A DNA stretch of 64,000 nt from Spirosoma sp. (GTDB lineage: Bacteria; Bacteroidota; Bacteroidia; Cytophagales; Spirosomataceae). The DNA lies in NCBI RefSeq assembly GCF_026391055.1, contig NZ_JAPLET010000010.1, positions 248,001-312,000 of the forward strand, given 5' to 3'. Below the pieces are notes generated by a model that worked only from the letters and a program-made list of their open reading frames with translations, was not told the DNA's origin and made no database searches. Positions 26,618 through 34,787 of this stretch are shown piece after piece; within the stretch, counting starts at the first letter, position 1, and each line of letters opens with the position of its first letter. A program made the translations under genes and the position numbers.

Positions 26618-27118
26618 ATGGCATCAGACTTAAAAAACCTCAGCGTCTTTTCAACAGACGCACTCCCCAATATAACCCACCGCCGGTTTGGCATTCTGGT
26701 ATCCGAATGGAACACTGAAGTGACCGAAGCCCTGTTTGAGGGTGCTTATCAAACCCTGCTGACGCATGGAGCCAAAGCCGAAAACATTATTCGGGGCAAC
26801 GTGCCGGGCAGTTATGAATTAAGTCTGGCCTCGCAATGGTTCGCCCAGCGCGATGATATAGACGCGGTTATTGCGCTGGGGTGCGTTATTCAGGGCGAAA
26901 CCAAGCATAATGATTACATTAATCACGCGGTGGCGCAAGGTCTCACCAACGTCAGCCTTAAAACCGGCAAGCCCGTTATTTTCGGTGTTCTGACGCCCAA
27001 TGATCAGCAGCAGGCTATCGACCGGGCGGGTGGCAAACACGGTAACAAAGGTGACGAAGCGGCCATCACCGCTATTAAAATGTTAGGCTTACAGCAACAG
27101 GTTTACAGTAAATTTTAA
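26618..27118 (+). CDS. ribH: 6,7-dimethyl-8-ribityllumazine synthase
   Basis: A 166-residue enzyme for the penultimate riboflavin step, joining 5-amino-6-ribitylaminouracil with dihydroxybutanone phosphate. Motifs are FGILVSEWNTEVTEALFEGA, GNVPGSYELSLASQWF, ALGCVIQGETKHNDYINHAVAQG and FGVLTPNDQQQAIDRAGG, with the catalytic His in KHNDY. I chose ATG 26618, because the in-frame ATG at 26546 would place the arm of the period-9 repeat inside the protein and the length then exceeds the family norm. No other riboflavin genes are nearby. Confidence 0.96.
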   Translation: MASDLKNLSVFSTDALPNITHRRFGILVSEWNTEVTEALFEGAYQTLLTHGAKAENIIRGNVPGSYELSLASQWFAQRDDIDAVIALGCVIQGETKHNDYINHAVAQGLTNVSLKTGKPVIFGVLTPNDQQQAIDRAGGKHGNKGDEAAITAIKMLGLQQQVYSKF

Positions 27119-27122
27119 TTCT

Positions 27123-27204
27123 GAATGAGTGAATGATAGAATGTGCGAATAGTGAAACACACGCTACTTTCTCATTCATTAATTCACTAATTCACTAATT
27201 CACC
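27123..27204. repeat. Period-8 word-repeat hairpin between ribH and the aspartate kinase gene
   Basis: The left arm is four 8-base words (GAATGAGT, GAATGATA, two more) over 27123-27154. The right arm, 27171-27202, is four 8-base complements (CTCATTCA, TTAATTCA, two more). The arms pair only imperfectly because each word varies. The right arm ends eight bases before the aspartate kinase ATG, so it lies in that gene's leader. Confidence 0.85.
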
Positions 27205-27209
27205 TTAAA

Positions 27210-28550
27210 ATGCACGTCTGGAAATTTGGCGGCACATCGGTCGGGAAGCCCGAGCGTATGCACTCCATCCGTACGCTGATCACCAGCGACGACACTCGTA
27301 AAATCGTCGTACTGTCGGCTCTGTCCGGCACTACCAACGCACTGCTAGCCATCGGCGAATCGCTGAAAGCGAATAACGATGCCGATGCTCATGCTAAGAT
27401 CGACGCGTTGAAAGCGCACTATGATTCATTCCTGAGCGAATTGTATAAAACCGCCGACGGGAAAGCGGCCGGTCAGAAAATCGTGGACAGCGAATTCTCG
27501 TTTATCCGCTCACTGACGGGTATCAAGCCATTTACGCTGAAGCAGGAAAAAGAACTGGTGGCCGAAGGTGAGTTGCTGAGTACACAGATTTTTCAGGCGT
27601 ATCTGGTCGAAGAGGGTGTTCCGTCTACGTTGTTGCCCGCGCTGGAGTTCATGCGCATCGACGCCGACAACGAGCCTGAGATTCAGTTTACCGAACAGAA
27701 ACTCGCCGAACTGCTGCCTGCCCATGACGATAAGCAGATCATTGTTACACAAGGCTTCATTTGCCGGAATCCACGGGGCGAAGTCGACAACCTCAAGCGG
27801 GGTGGCTCGGATTATACTGCTTCGCTGATTGGCGGTGCTATCCGGGCGGAAGAAATCCAGATCTGGACCGACATCGACGGGATGCACAACAACGACCCGC
27901 GTATTGTTAAAAACACCTTTCCCGTTCGCGAGCTGACGTTCGACGAAGCGGCAGAATTAGCGTATTTCGGCGCGAAGATCCTGCACCCGTCTACCATCAC
28001 CCCCGCCCGGATGTTTGGTGTGCCCGTCCGGTTGAAAAACACGATGGACCCAGCCGCCCCCGGCACCCTCATCGCCGACCGTCCCGAAGCGTCGGCCGCA
28101 TCCAGCGAAGTATTCAAAGCGATTGCGGCCAAAGACGGCATTACAGCCCTATACATCCACTCGACCCGTATGCTGAATGCCTACGGGTTCCTGCGCCGGA
28201 TTTTCGAAATTTTCGAGAAGTACAAAACGCCGGTCGATATGATAACGACCTCCGAGGTGTCGGTATCGGTAACAATCGACAATACCGAGCGCCTTCAGGA
28301 AATTACGGACGAACTCAACACGTTCTGTACACTCGAAGAACCCGACCACGACCAGACCATTATTTGTGTTGTAGGGAACTTCAGCGCCGACAACGAAGGC
28401 GTCGCGGTTCGGGTGTTCAACGCCATGAAAAACATCCCGATCCGGATGATCTCATACGGCGGTACCGAAAGCAACCTGTCGCTGCTCGTTCATGGTCGTT
28501 ACAAAGCCGACGCACTGAACGCCTTGAATGACGGATTGTTTTCCGTGTAA
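27210..28550 (+). CDS. lysC: Aspartate kinase, monofunctional
   Basis: A 446-residue enzyme that phosphorylates aspartate, the entry to lysine, methionine and threonine synthesis. The N-terminal KFGGTSVGKPERM is the ATP/Asp-binding signature. FICRNPRGEVDNLKRGGSDYTASLIGGAI and WTDIDGMHNNDPRIV complete the kinase domain, and a pair of ACT domains follows from about residue 300 (TALYIHSTRMLNAYGFLRRIFEIF). It lacks the homoserine dehydrogenase half of the fused enzyme. Feedback control by an amino acid is expected from the ACT domains but the effector is not visible. Confidence 0.95.
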   Translation: MHVWKFGGTSVGKPERMHSIRTLITSDDTRKIVVLSALSGTTNALLAIGESLKANNDADAHAKIDALKAHYDSFLSELYKTADGKAAGQKIVDSEFSFIRSLTGIKPFTLKQEKELVAEGELLSTQIFQAYLVEEGVPSTLLPALEFMRIDADNEPEIQFTEQKLAELLPAHDDKQIIVTQGFICRNPRGEVDNLKRGGSDYTASLIGGAIRAEEIQIWTDIDGMHNNDPRIVKNTFPVRELTFDEAAELAYFGAKILHPSTITPARMFGVPVRLKNTMDPAAPGTLIADRPEASAASSEVFKAIAAKDGITALYIHSTRMLNAYGFLRRIFEIFEKYKTPVDMITTSEVSVSVTIDNTERLQEITDELNTFCTLEEPDHDQTIICVVGNFSADNEGVAVRVFNAMKNIPIRMISYGGTESNLSLLVHGRYKADALNALNDGLFSV

Positions 28551-28562
28551 CTTTGCGTTCAG

Positions 28563-28595
28563 AGCAACGCCATTTCTCAAAGAAATGGCGTTGCT
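28563..28595. terminator. Perfect 15-base stem after the aspartate kinase gene
   Basis: AGCAACGCCATTTCT (28563-28577) and its exact inverted copy (28581-28595) with a three-base loop, 12 bases after the stop. No T run follows, so it may be a processing or stability hairpin rather than an intrinsic terminator. Confidence 0.65.
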
Positions 28596-28616
28596 GCCCA
28601 TCAATCTCGCCAGGCC

Positions 28617-28966
28617 ATGACTGACAAGCAATTTTCACAGGCAGTAAAGAAGCAAGTCTGCGAGATTGACCCCCAGGCCGAAGTTTGACTGCACGGGTCA
28701 AGGGCGCGGGGTGATGCTCGTCCCAATTCGGACTGGGATTTTTTAGTATTTACGAACAACGATCTGTCTGGGGGAGAAGGTGGCAGTTTTCGGATCGGTT
28801 GTACGACATTCAATAAGAGAGCGGTCGGATGATTAGCACCATTGTTTGGCCCCAACGGGAAAGACGTCGTTATGAGGTTACAGACTTGTATCAGAATGTA
28901 ATGGACGAAGGCATCAGACTACAGGTCGTACTGTTTCCTACTCTCACTAACTCAGGAATTTATTGA
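28617..28966 (+). pseudogene. Broken MNT-type nucleotidyltransferase domain gene
   Basis: The region translates from ATG 28617 to MTDKQFSQAVKKQVCEIDP, then hits TGA at 28686. The next codons give LHGSRARGDARPNSDWDF (28689-28742), the active-site GS-x10-DxD-like motif of minimal nucleotidyltransferases. After a frameshift, the third part (from about 28796) reads RLYDIQ, a TAA at 28814, then MISTIVWPQRERRRYEVTD and LYQNVMDEGIRL to 28921. So at least two stops and one frameshift break one ancestral gene of about 100 codons. Intact relatives usually pair with a HEPN toxin gene; none is seen here. Confidence 0.85.
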
Positions 28967-28995
28967 CGTTATCAAACGTCTGATTAACCAGTAAT

Positions 28996-30267
28996 ATGCT
29001 GCAACTCAATTTTATCCGCGAGAATAAAGACACCGTGTTGGCGGGGCTTGGAAAGCGATATTTCGCCAATGCCGAAACGGTTGTCGACAATGTGCTGACG
29101 CTTGACCAGAAACGGCGCGATACCCAAAAGGAACTTGACGATGTATTGGCCCAGTCCAACGCCAAAGCCAGTCAGATTGGTGCGTTGATGAAGGCGGGGG
29201 ATAAAACCGCTGCTGAAGCTGCCAAAGCCGAAACCGCTGAGTTGAAAGTCCGCTCCAAAGACCTCGCCGAAGCCCTGCGCCAGGTAGAAGTTGAGTTGCA
29301 GGCCGTGCTCGTTACCATCCCGAACATTCCGCACAGCAGCGTTCCACCCGGCCGCAGTGCCGACGATAACGAAGTGGTGCTCGAACATGGCGACAAGCCC
29401 ACGCTTCACGACGCAGCCCAGCCCCACTGGGAATTGATTAAGAAGTACGACATTATTGACTTCGAGCTAGGTGTGAAGATTGCCGGAGCGGGGTTTCCCG
29501 TTTATAAAGGCAAAGGAGCCCGGATTCAGCGGGCGATGATCAACTTTTTTCTTGACGAAGCCCTGAAAGCCGGTTATATAGAAGTACAGCCACCCATTCT
29601 GGTTAATGAAGATTCGGGCTTTGGAACCGGACAACTGCCCGATAAGGAAGGGCAGATGTATTTCGCCACCGAAGATAAACTGTACCTGATTCCAACGGCC
29701 GAAGTCCCCATCACAAATATTTACCGGGATGTAATTTTGAACGAGAATCAGTTGCCGGTTAAAAATGTAGGATACACGCCTTGTTTTCGGCGGGAAGCGG
29801 GTTCGTGGGGTGCTCACGTTCGCGGGTTGAACCGGCTGCACCAATTCGATAAAGTGGAAATCGTGCGCATCGAACGGCCCGAAAACTCCTACGCGGCTCT
29901 GGAAGAAATGAGCCTGCACGTTCAGAGCCTGTTGCAGAAACTGGAACTCCCCTACCGCGTGTTGCGCTTGTGTGGGGGCGACATGGGCTTCACTTCGGCG
30001 CTTACCTACGATATGGAAGTATGGTCGGCGGCACAGCAACGCTGGCTTGAAGTTAGCTCCGTCTCAAACTTCGAAACCTATCAGGCTAACCGGCTGAAAC
30101 TGCGTTCGAAACTAGAAGGGAAAATGCAGCTCATGCACACGCTGAATGGCTCGGCGTTAGCGCTGCCGCGTATTCTGGCCTCCATTCTGGAGAATAACCA
30201 AACACCCGAAGGCATCAAAATCCCAAAGGTTCTTGTGCCGTATTGCGGGTTTGAGGTGATCGATTAG
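28996..30267 (+). CDS. serS: Seryl-tRNA synthetase
   Basis: A 423-residue class II synthetase that charges tRNA-Ser. The N-terminal coiled-coil arm spans residues about 25-105. Class II motif 2 is CFRREAGSWGAHVRGLNRLHQFDKVE, and motif 3 is LNGSALALPRILASILEN. LIPTAEVPITN and SSVSNFETYQANRLKL are characteristic of SerRS. Length is normal. It is followed by a strong bidirectional terminator and convergent with dps. Confidence 0.98.
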   Translation: MLQLNFIRENKDTVLAGLGKRYFANAETVVDNVLTLDQKRRDTQKELDDVLAQSNAKASQIGALMKAGDKTAAEAAKAETAELKVRSKDLAEALRQVEVELQAVLVTIPNIPHSSVPPGRSADDNEVVLEHGDKPTLHDAAQPHWELIKKYDIIDFELGVKIAGAGFPVYKGKGARIQRAMINFFLDEALKAGYIEVQPPILVNEDSGFGTGQLPDKEGQMYFATEDKLYLIPTAEVPITNIYRDVILNENQLPVKNVGYTPCFRREAGSWGAHVRGLNRLHQFDKVEIVRIERPENSYAALEEMSLHVQSLLQKLELPYRVLRLCGGDMGFTSALTYDMEVWSAAQQRWLEVSSVSNFETYQANRLKLRSKLEGKMQLMHTLNGSALALPRILASILENNQTPEGIKIPKVLVPYCGFEVID

Positions 30268-30276
30268 TAGGTTAGT

Positions 30277-30326
30277 AAAAAGGAAGGCGTGCCACAGTTC
30301 AAACCGTGGCACGCCTTCCTTTTTTT
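30277..30326. terminator. Bidirectional terminator between serS and dps
   Basis: Nineteen-base inverted arms at 30277-30295 and 30306-30324 (core GGAAGGCGTGCCAC) are flanked by A and T runs, so it can terminate both convergent genes. Confidence 0.9.
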
Positions 30327-30335
30327 ACCAAGACA

Positions 30336-30842
30336 CTAATTCAACTCCCGAGTGGTTTCGAACAGGAACCACACACGGCGTTCGGTCTCATCAATGTATA
30401 CTTCGAGCAAGCTGGCGGTGGCTACGTCTTCAGCGTCGTCGGCTACTTTGTGTGCGTCGCGCATAGCTTTCGCCATCTTTTTATTCTCGTTCATCAGGTC
30501 AACCAGCATGTCTTTAGGTGCCACGAAATCTTCGTCGTTGTCCTTCACCCGCTGCAACTGGGCAATGTGCGCCACCGACCGAATGGTATTTTCACCCAGT
30601 TTCCGGACGCGTTCGGCGAGCGGGTCGATGGTGGCAAAAATCTGGTCGGCCTGCTCGTCCAATAGCAGATGATAGTCGCGGAAATGGCGTCCCGACATGT
30701 GCCAGTGGTAATTTTTCGTTTTGATATATAGTGCAAAGGCATCGGCCACCAGCCCGTTTACAGCTTCAGCTACTTTTTGTATGCCTTTGTCTTTGAGGTC
30801 GGATGGGGTATCCAGCACCTCTACTTGATGAACAGCTTTCAT
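30336..30842 (-). CDS. dps: Dps-family DNA starvation / ferritin-like protein
   Basis: A 168-residue ferritin-like subunit that forms dodecamers, oxidises Fe(II) with peroxide and protects DNA. The inter-subunit ferroxidase residues are visible: His46 in KNYHWHMSG, His58 in FRDYHLLLDE, Asp73 and Glu77 in IDPLAER. The C-terminal VYIDETERRVWFLFE matches too. The N-terminus is short and only mildly basic, so non-specific DNA binding is uncertain. Peroxide or starvation control is expected from the family; no OxyR-like site was identified. Confidence 0.93.
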   Translation of the reverse strand: MKAVHQVEVLDTPSDLKDKGIQKVAEAVNGLVADAFALYIKTKNYHWHMSGRHFRDYHLLLDEQADQIFATIDPLAERVRKLGENTIRSVAHIAQLQRVKDNDEDFVAPKDMLVDLMNENKKMAKAMRDAHKVADDAEDVATASLLEVYIDETERRVWFLFETTRELN

Positions 30843-30921
30843 AAGGTTAATCAGTTAGTCAGCGTAAAAGCTTATACCCTTGAAAAACCCCATGCCCCTG
30901 ATATTGTTTGTTAAATCCAAC

Positions 30922-32118
30922 TTAAAATCGGGCGAGCACTTTCTCGGAAACCGTTTTGCCAATCGATAGCGACGAGGTGGCGGCTGGCGATGGTGCATTG
31001 ACGACGTTAATGGCTTTATCGCTTTCCAGAATGGCGAAATCATCCAGCAATCCACCGGTACGGTCACAGGCCTGCGCCCGTACACCCGCGCCCCCCGGCT
31101 CCAGATCCGACTCCTGAATTTCCGGTATCAGGCCCTGCAGGGCTTTGGTGAAAGCGGCTTTGGAGAACGACCGATACATTTCGCCCAGACCCGTTTCCCA
31201 GTACTTGGCGGCTACTTTCTGAAACCCCGGCCACGAAAGTGTTTCGTACAATTCTTTCAGATTCACCGCCGACTTGGTGTAGCCTTCCCGCTGAAACGCC
31301 AGAACCGCATTCGGACCGGCCTCTACGCCCCCATGCACCATACGGGTGAAGTGAACGCCCAAAAAAGGGAAGTTCGGGTCGGGTACGGGGTAAATCAGGT
31401 TTTTAACCAGGTATTCTTTTTGTGGCTTGATCTTAAAGTATTCCCCCCTAAACGGCACAATGCGTACATCGACCGGCTCGCGCTGGGTAAGCTGAGCGAT
31501 TTTATCAGAATACAGACCTGCGCAGTTCACGACCAGTTTGGTTTCGTAACGGTTCTTATTCGATACTACGATGCTCAGGCTCGTTCCGGGTGTTACCTGC
31601 TCCACCCGCTCGTTTAGTCGAATTTCACCGCCCAGCGCCAGAAACTTTTCGGCATACTTGTCGGATACCTGCTTGTAATCAATTATACCTGTTTGCGGCA
31701 CGAACATACCGGCAACGCCCGTTACATGCGGCTCAATCTCCCGCATCTCGGCCAGCGACAGCTTTTTCAGTCCGCCAAGGCCGTTCGACTGCCCGCGCTC
31801 ATAGAGCGTATCGAGTTGGGGGAGCTCTTCAGGTTTGGTGGCGACGACGATTTTGCCGCAAAGGTCATACGGTATACCTTCCGCATCGCAAAAGTCGATG
31901 AGCATGTGGTAGCCTCGAATGCAGTTAGTGGCTTTCAGACTGCCCGGCTTGTAATACAGTCCAGAGTGGATAACCCCGCTGTTATGCCCCGTCTGATGAC
32001 GAGCAACAGCGGATTCTTTCTCGATTAAGATAACGGTCAGGTTTGGCCGTTGCTGTTTCAACTGAAGCGCGGTGGCTAACCCTACGATGCCCCCGCCAAT
32101 AATTACTACGTCTGTCAT
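30922..32118 (-). CDS. lhgO: L-2-hydroxyglutarate oxidase
   Basis: A 398-residue FAD enzyme of the DAO family that oxidises L-2-hydroxyglutarate to 2-oxoglutarate with electron delivery to the quinone pool. The N-terminus VVIIGGGIVGLATALQL binds FAD. RHQTGHNSGVIHSGLYY, KIVVATKPEELPQLDTL, FPFLGVHFTRMVHGGVEAGPNAVL and the C-terminal VNAPSPAATSSLSIG are characteristic of LhgO. It is preceded on the same strand by the TrpD-like gene, 133 bases away, with a short hairpin between. A TACCTTTG at 32221-32228 on the minus strand may be its -7 promoter box. Confidence 0.93.
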   Translation of the reverse strand: MTDVVIIGGGIVGLATALQLKQQRPNLTVILIEKESAVARHQTGHNSGVIHSGLYYKPGSLKATNCIRGYHMLIDFCDAEGIPYDLCGKIVVATKPEELPQLDTLYERGQSNGLGGLKKLSLAEMREIEPHVTGVAGMFVPQTGIIDYKQVSDKYAEKFLALGGEIRLNERVEQVTPGTSLSIVVSNKNRYETKLVVNCAGLYSDKIAQLTQREPVDVRIVPFRGEYFKIKPQKEYLVKNLIYPVPDPNFPFLGVHFTRMVHGGVEAGPNAVLAFQREGYTKSAVNLKELYETLSWPGFQKVAAKYWETGLGEMYRSFSKAAFTKALQGLIPEIQESDLEPGGAGVRAQACDRTGGLLDDFAILESDKAINVVNAPSPAATSSLSIGKTVSEKVLARF

Positions 32119-32127
32119 AGCTTGTAT

Positions 32128-32148
32128 CTGACAGCAAGATGCTGTCAG
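32128..32148. terminator. Short palindrome in the lhgO leader
   Basis: CTGACAGCA and TGCTGTCAG are exact inverted copies with a three-base loop, ten bases upstream of the lhgO start codon. It could attenuate or stabilise the message. Confidence 0.45.
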
Positions 32149-32251
32149 CGATGCCTAAGTTCGGCAGCCCGTATTGTCGGACAAGTTACTGCCGGATACC
32201 CCTGCTGTATAGTTAAGGCACAAAGGTACAGTTTTCAGACGAATCAGCCGA

Positions 32252-33511
32252 TTACCGCAGCTGGCCCTCAATCCAATCGAGTCCGCGCCCGTACAGGGCG
32301 TGGGCAAAACGAACCCGGTTGTCGAAATCGGCATTAGCGGTTTGGCCGGTAGTCATAAACTGCTTCACGAGCCGGGCGTTGTCCAGTGCCTGCGGCTGGT
32401 CGTATTCAGGTTCCGTTTCTGTACGGAAGGCCGAGAAGGCGGGGGCGTCACCTTCGAAGTGCTGAAAGAACAAATGCCCTTTGGGGGTACGAACAGCGCA
32501 AAGTACGCCCGTTGCACGGCTGGTTGAGGGAGCCAGACTCCCCTCCAGGCCGCGTTTTAGGACGATAACGGCGTCGAATCCGGCCAGCATGGCCAGTTCG
32601 GCCATTTTCATTTGATAGGTAATATGAAACACCGACGTCACCAGAATCCGGGCGTGGCAGGGGTTCAGCACTTTTTCGAGGGTAGCCAGAAACGGGCGTT
32701 TGATCATGGTATGCCGACGCTCCACCCACCGGTTAAGGGCTGGCGACAGGGCTTTCTGGTCGAGCACCCAGCCGTACGAAGCCAGGGGTGTATCCAGTTC
32801 GTGGTTACTTTGTAAAAACTGGCAACCCAGGTTCATGTATAGATCGAGGGTATTCAGCGTGAACTTCGGCCCACCTGAGCGGCCCACCATAGAGATGGCC
32901 CCGTAGCCCCGTTTCTGGAAAAACTGCGCCAGCAGGGGCGTAATCAGGTAACTGTTCTCGACGCCATCAAACGGCTCAGCCAGTTGGATCAGCGGCCGGT
33001 CGGCGCAGCTTATGGGGCCAAATCCGGGCGTAAACGTCCGTTCGGCAGCACGCATCAGCCCATGGTATTCTTCGTTCGTTTCGTGCCGGACGCGCATGAT
33101 GCTGGCGGCCAGTCCCCGGAAAGTCTCGCAGGAGCCATCACCAAACAGATAATCACCTAATTGCTCGGCTTCATCGACCTGAAGGTTTGCCCCCCGAACC
33201 AGTTTAGTGGCAATATGAAGCATCCCTTCAGGTAGATCGGGACAAACTTTATTGATAAGAAATGTCGGATGTAAAAAAGCTCCTTTTCCGATTACCTCTT
33301 CCAGCGTCCGTTCATCGTCGGTTGGGCCTTTGGCTAGTAAGGCTCCCAGAAAAGCCCCTCGCTGGAGCGGATGGGAAGCGGGATCGGCCAGCGCAACCCG
33401 ACATTCAGCAAGCATTTCGGGGGTAAGCGGCTTACTGCCATACTTACCAATGCCAATGTGTTTAATACCACGCCCAAGCGGGGTACTGGTGGCCGGTACG
33501 TCCAGAACCAT
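32252..33511 (-). CDS. Anthranilate phosphoribosyltransferase-like protein (TrpD2/YbiB type)
   Basis: A 419-residue protein of the glycosyltransferase family 3 fold. The helical N-terminal domain (LTPEMLAECRVAL and RGAFLGALLAKGPTDDE) is followed by the alpha/beta domain with YGAISMVGRSGGPKFTLNTLDLY. The classical TrpD phosphoribosyl-binding GTGGD motif is not evident and there are no tryptophan genes nearby, so true anthranilate phosphoribosyltransferase activity is unlikely. Related YbiB/TrpD2 proteins bind nucleic acids. It is upstream of lhgO on the same strand. The function is unresolved. Confidence 0.75.
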   Translation of the reverse strand: MVLDVPATSTPLGRGIKHIGIGKYGSKPLTPEMLAECRVALADPASHPLQRGAFLGALLAKGPTDDERTLEEVIGKGAFLHPTFLINKVCPDLPEGMLHIATKLVRGANLQVDEAEQLGDYLFGDGSCETFRGLAASIMRVRHETNEEYHGLMRAAERTFTPGFGPISCADRPLIQLAEPFDGVENSYLITPLLAQFFQKRGYGAISMVGRSGGPKFTLNTLDLYMNLGCQFLQSNHELDTPLASYGWVLDQKALSPALNRWVERRHTMIKRPFLATLEKVLNPCHARILVTSVFHITYQMKMAELAMLAGFDAVIVLKRGLEGSLAPSTSRATGVLCAVRTPKGHLFFQHFEGDAPAFSAFRTETEPEYDQPQALDNARLVKQFMTTGQTANADFDNRVRFAHALYGRGLDWIEGQLR

Positions 33512-33740
33512 AAGATTAACTGGTTTAACTGAGAGATAGGGAGTAGGTAAATATAAGTAAAAAAGATGGACTCTCTAACCGAAAAGTTAGCAAAAATGGC
33601 GGTTTTGAAGGCCTTAAAGCCATATTATTCCTAAAGTGTAGTCTATTACTGTTCCTGTCCAATTCAGTTAACCCTAAAAAGGTTTAGTTTTGGTAAACCG
33701 TGCCCTGAGCCGTGTTTATCTATCGGAAATAATCTGTTTT

Positions 33741-34754
33741 ATGTCTTCTCTCCGGCTTTTTCTTACACCCAAAACCGGGTTATTCATCCTGCTGACGGGC
33801 CTACTGGTCAGCGTCGAACTGGCCGTAACGCAAACAACTGGTTTCGTTCGGCGCCCGATGGCCGTTTCGTTGGGTGTCATGTTCGATCTGGTGTTCGTCA
33901 CCACGGGTTTGTTTTACTGGCTTGTGGCAAAACCCCATCAACTGCCCCGCAACCGGACCATCCTGATCGCTGTTCTGATGCTGCGTCTGGCGTCGTTCAT
34001 CCTACCAAAAGGCGCTTTCCTACCAAACCAGTTCTGGCCAATCTTGTTGGTACTGACTGAGGCAATGGTACTGATACTAGCGGGTTTACGAATCCGAACT
34101 ATTGTGCAGACCTATCGACGGTTGCGTTCTCAGTCGGATGCAGAAACAGCCTTGCAAGGCAGCCTCGCTGCCGTTTTTGGTCATAAAGCGTCTGGTATTA
34201 TCATGGGCGAGGGCCTCACGCTCTATTACGTGCTGCTGGGCTGGCGGCTCAGACAGAATGTTCCGCCCGGATCGACCGTCCTGACCACGCATCGTCAATC
34301 AGGACAAATTGCGCTCGTGGTCAGCCTGCTAATGGTTGGCCTTATCGAAACAGTTGGTCTCCATGTGCTACTGAACCGCTGGAATCCGTCAATAGCGTTC
34401 TGGGTAACCCTGACCAGCGTCTATGGGTTGTTATTTTTCATAGCCGACATGATTGCCACCGTCAAGCGTCCCTCCTATTTGACCGATACGCATCTTCACC
34501 TCCGCTTAGGGGTACGCTGGGGGGCGGTTATACCTCGCTCGGCGATTATTGATATCAGACGGATTCATGAAAAACCGGCAAAACAGACCGGTCAACTCAA
34601 CGGTGCCTTTCTAACAGCACCCACTATTTTACTGAGCTTCAGCGAACCCATTTGCTTCGACGGGCCTTATGGATTGAGGAAGCAAATCAGTCGATTTTCT
34701 TTTTGTGTGGATAATCCCGATTCATTCGTTCAATTACTAACGAATCGTGCTTGA
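33741..34754 (+). CDS. Multi-pass membrane protein of unknown function
   Basis: A 337-residue protein with about seven hydrophobic segments through residue 250 (for example GLFILLTGLLVSVELAV, VMFDLVFVTTGLFYWLV, ALVVSLLMVGLIETVGLHVLL, IAFWVTLTSVYGLLFFIADMI). A soluble C-terminal part of mixed strands (LRLGVRWGAVIPRSAIIDIRRIHE) resembles a small PH-like domain. I chose ATG 33741; a TAGTTTTG box at 33685-33692 would start transcription near 33699, which rules out the GTG-type start at 33690. It is followed by the SWIM-SNF2 gene at 34788 on the same strand. I do not recognise the family. Confidence 0.7.
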   Translation: MSSLRLFLTPKTGLFILLTGLLVSVELAVTQTTGFVRRPMAVSLGVMFDLVFVTTGLFYWLVAKPHQLPRNRTILIAVLMLRLASFILPKGAFLPNQFWPILLVLTEAMVLILAGLRIRTIVQTYRRLRSQSDAETALQGSLAAVFGHKASGIIMGEGLTLYYVLLGWRLRQNVPPGSTVLTTHRQSGQIALVVSLLMVGLIETVGLHVLLNRWNPSIAFWVTLTSVYGLLFFIADMIATVKRPSYLTDTHLHLRLGVRWGAVIPRSAIIDIRRIHEKPAKQTGQLNGAFLTAPTILLSFSEPICFDGPYGLRKQISRFSFCVDNPDSFVQLLTNRA

Positions 34755-34787
34755 TTCGGCCCGTTAGCAGTGCACAACCGCTGGCTA

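Noticed and set aside
27123..27204. A possible CRISPR-like array from short tandem words.
   Set aside because: Words are 8 bases and vary, there are no unique spacers, and no cas genes are present.
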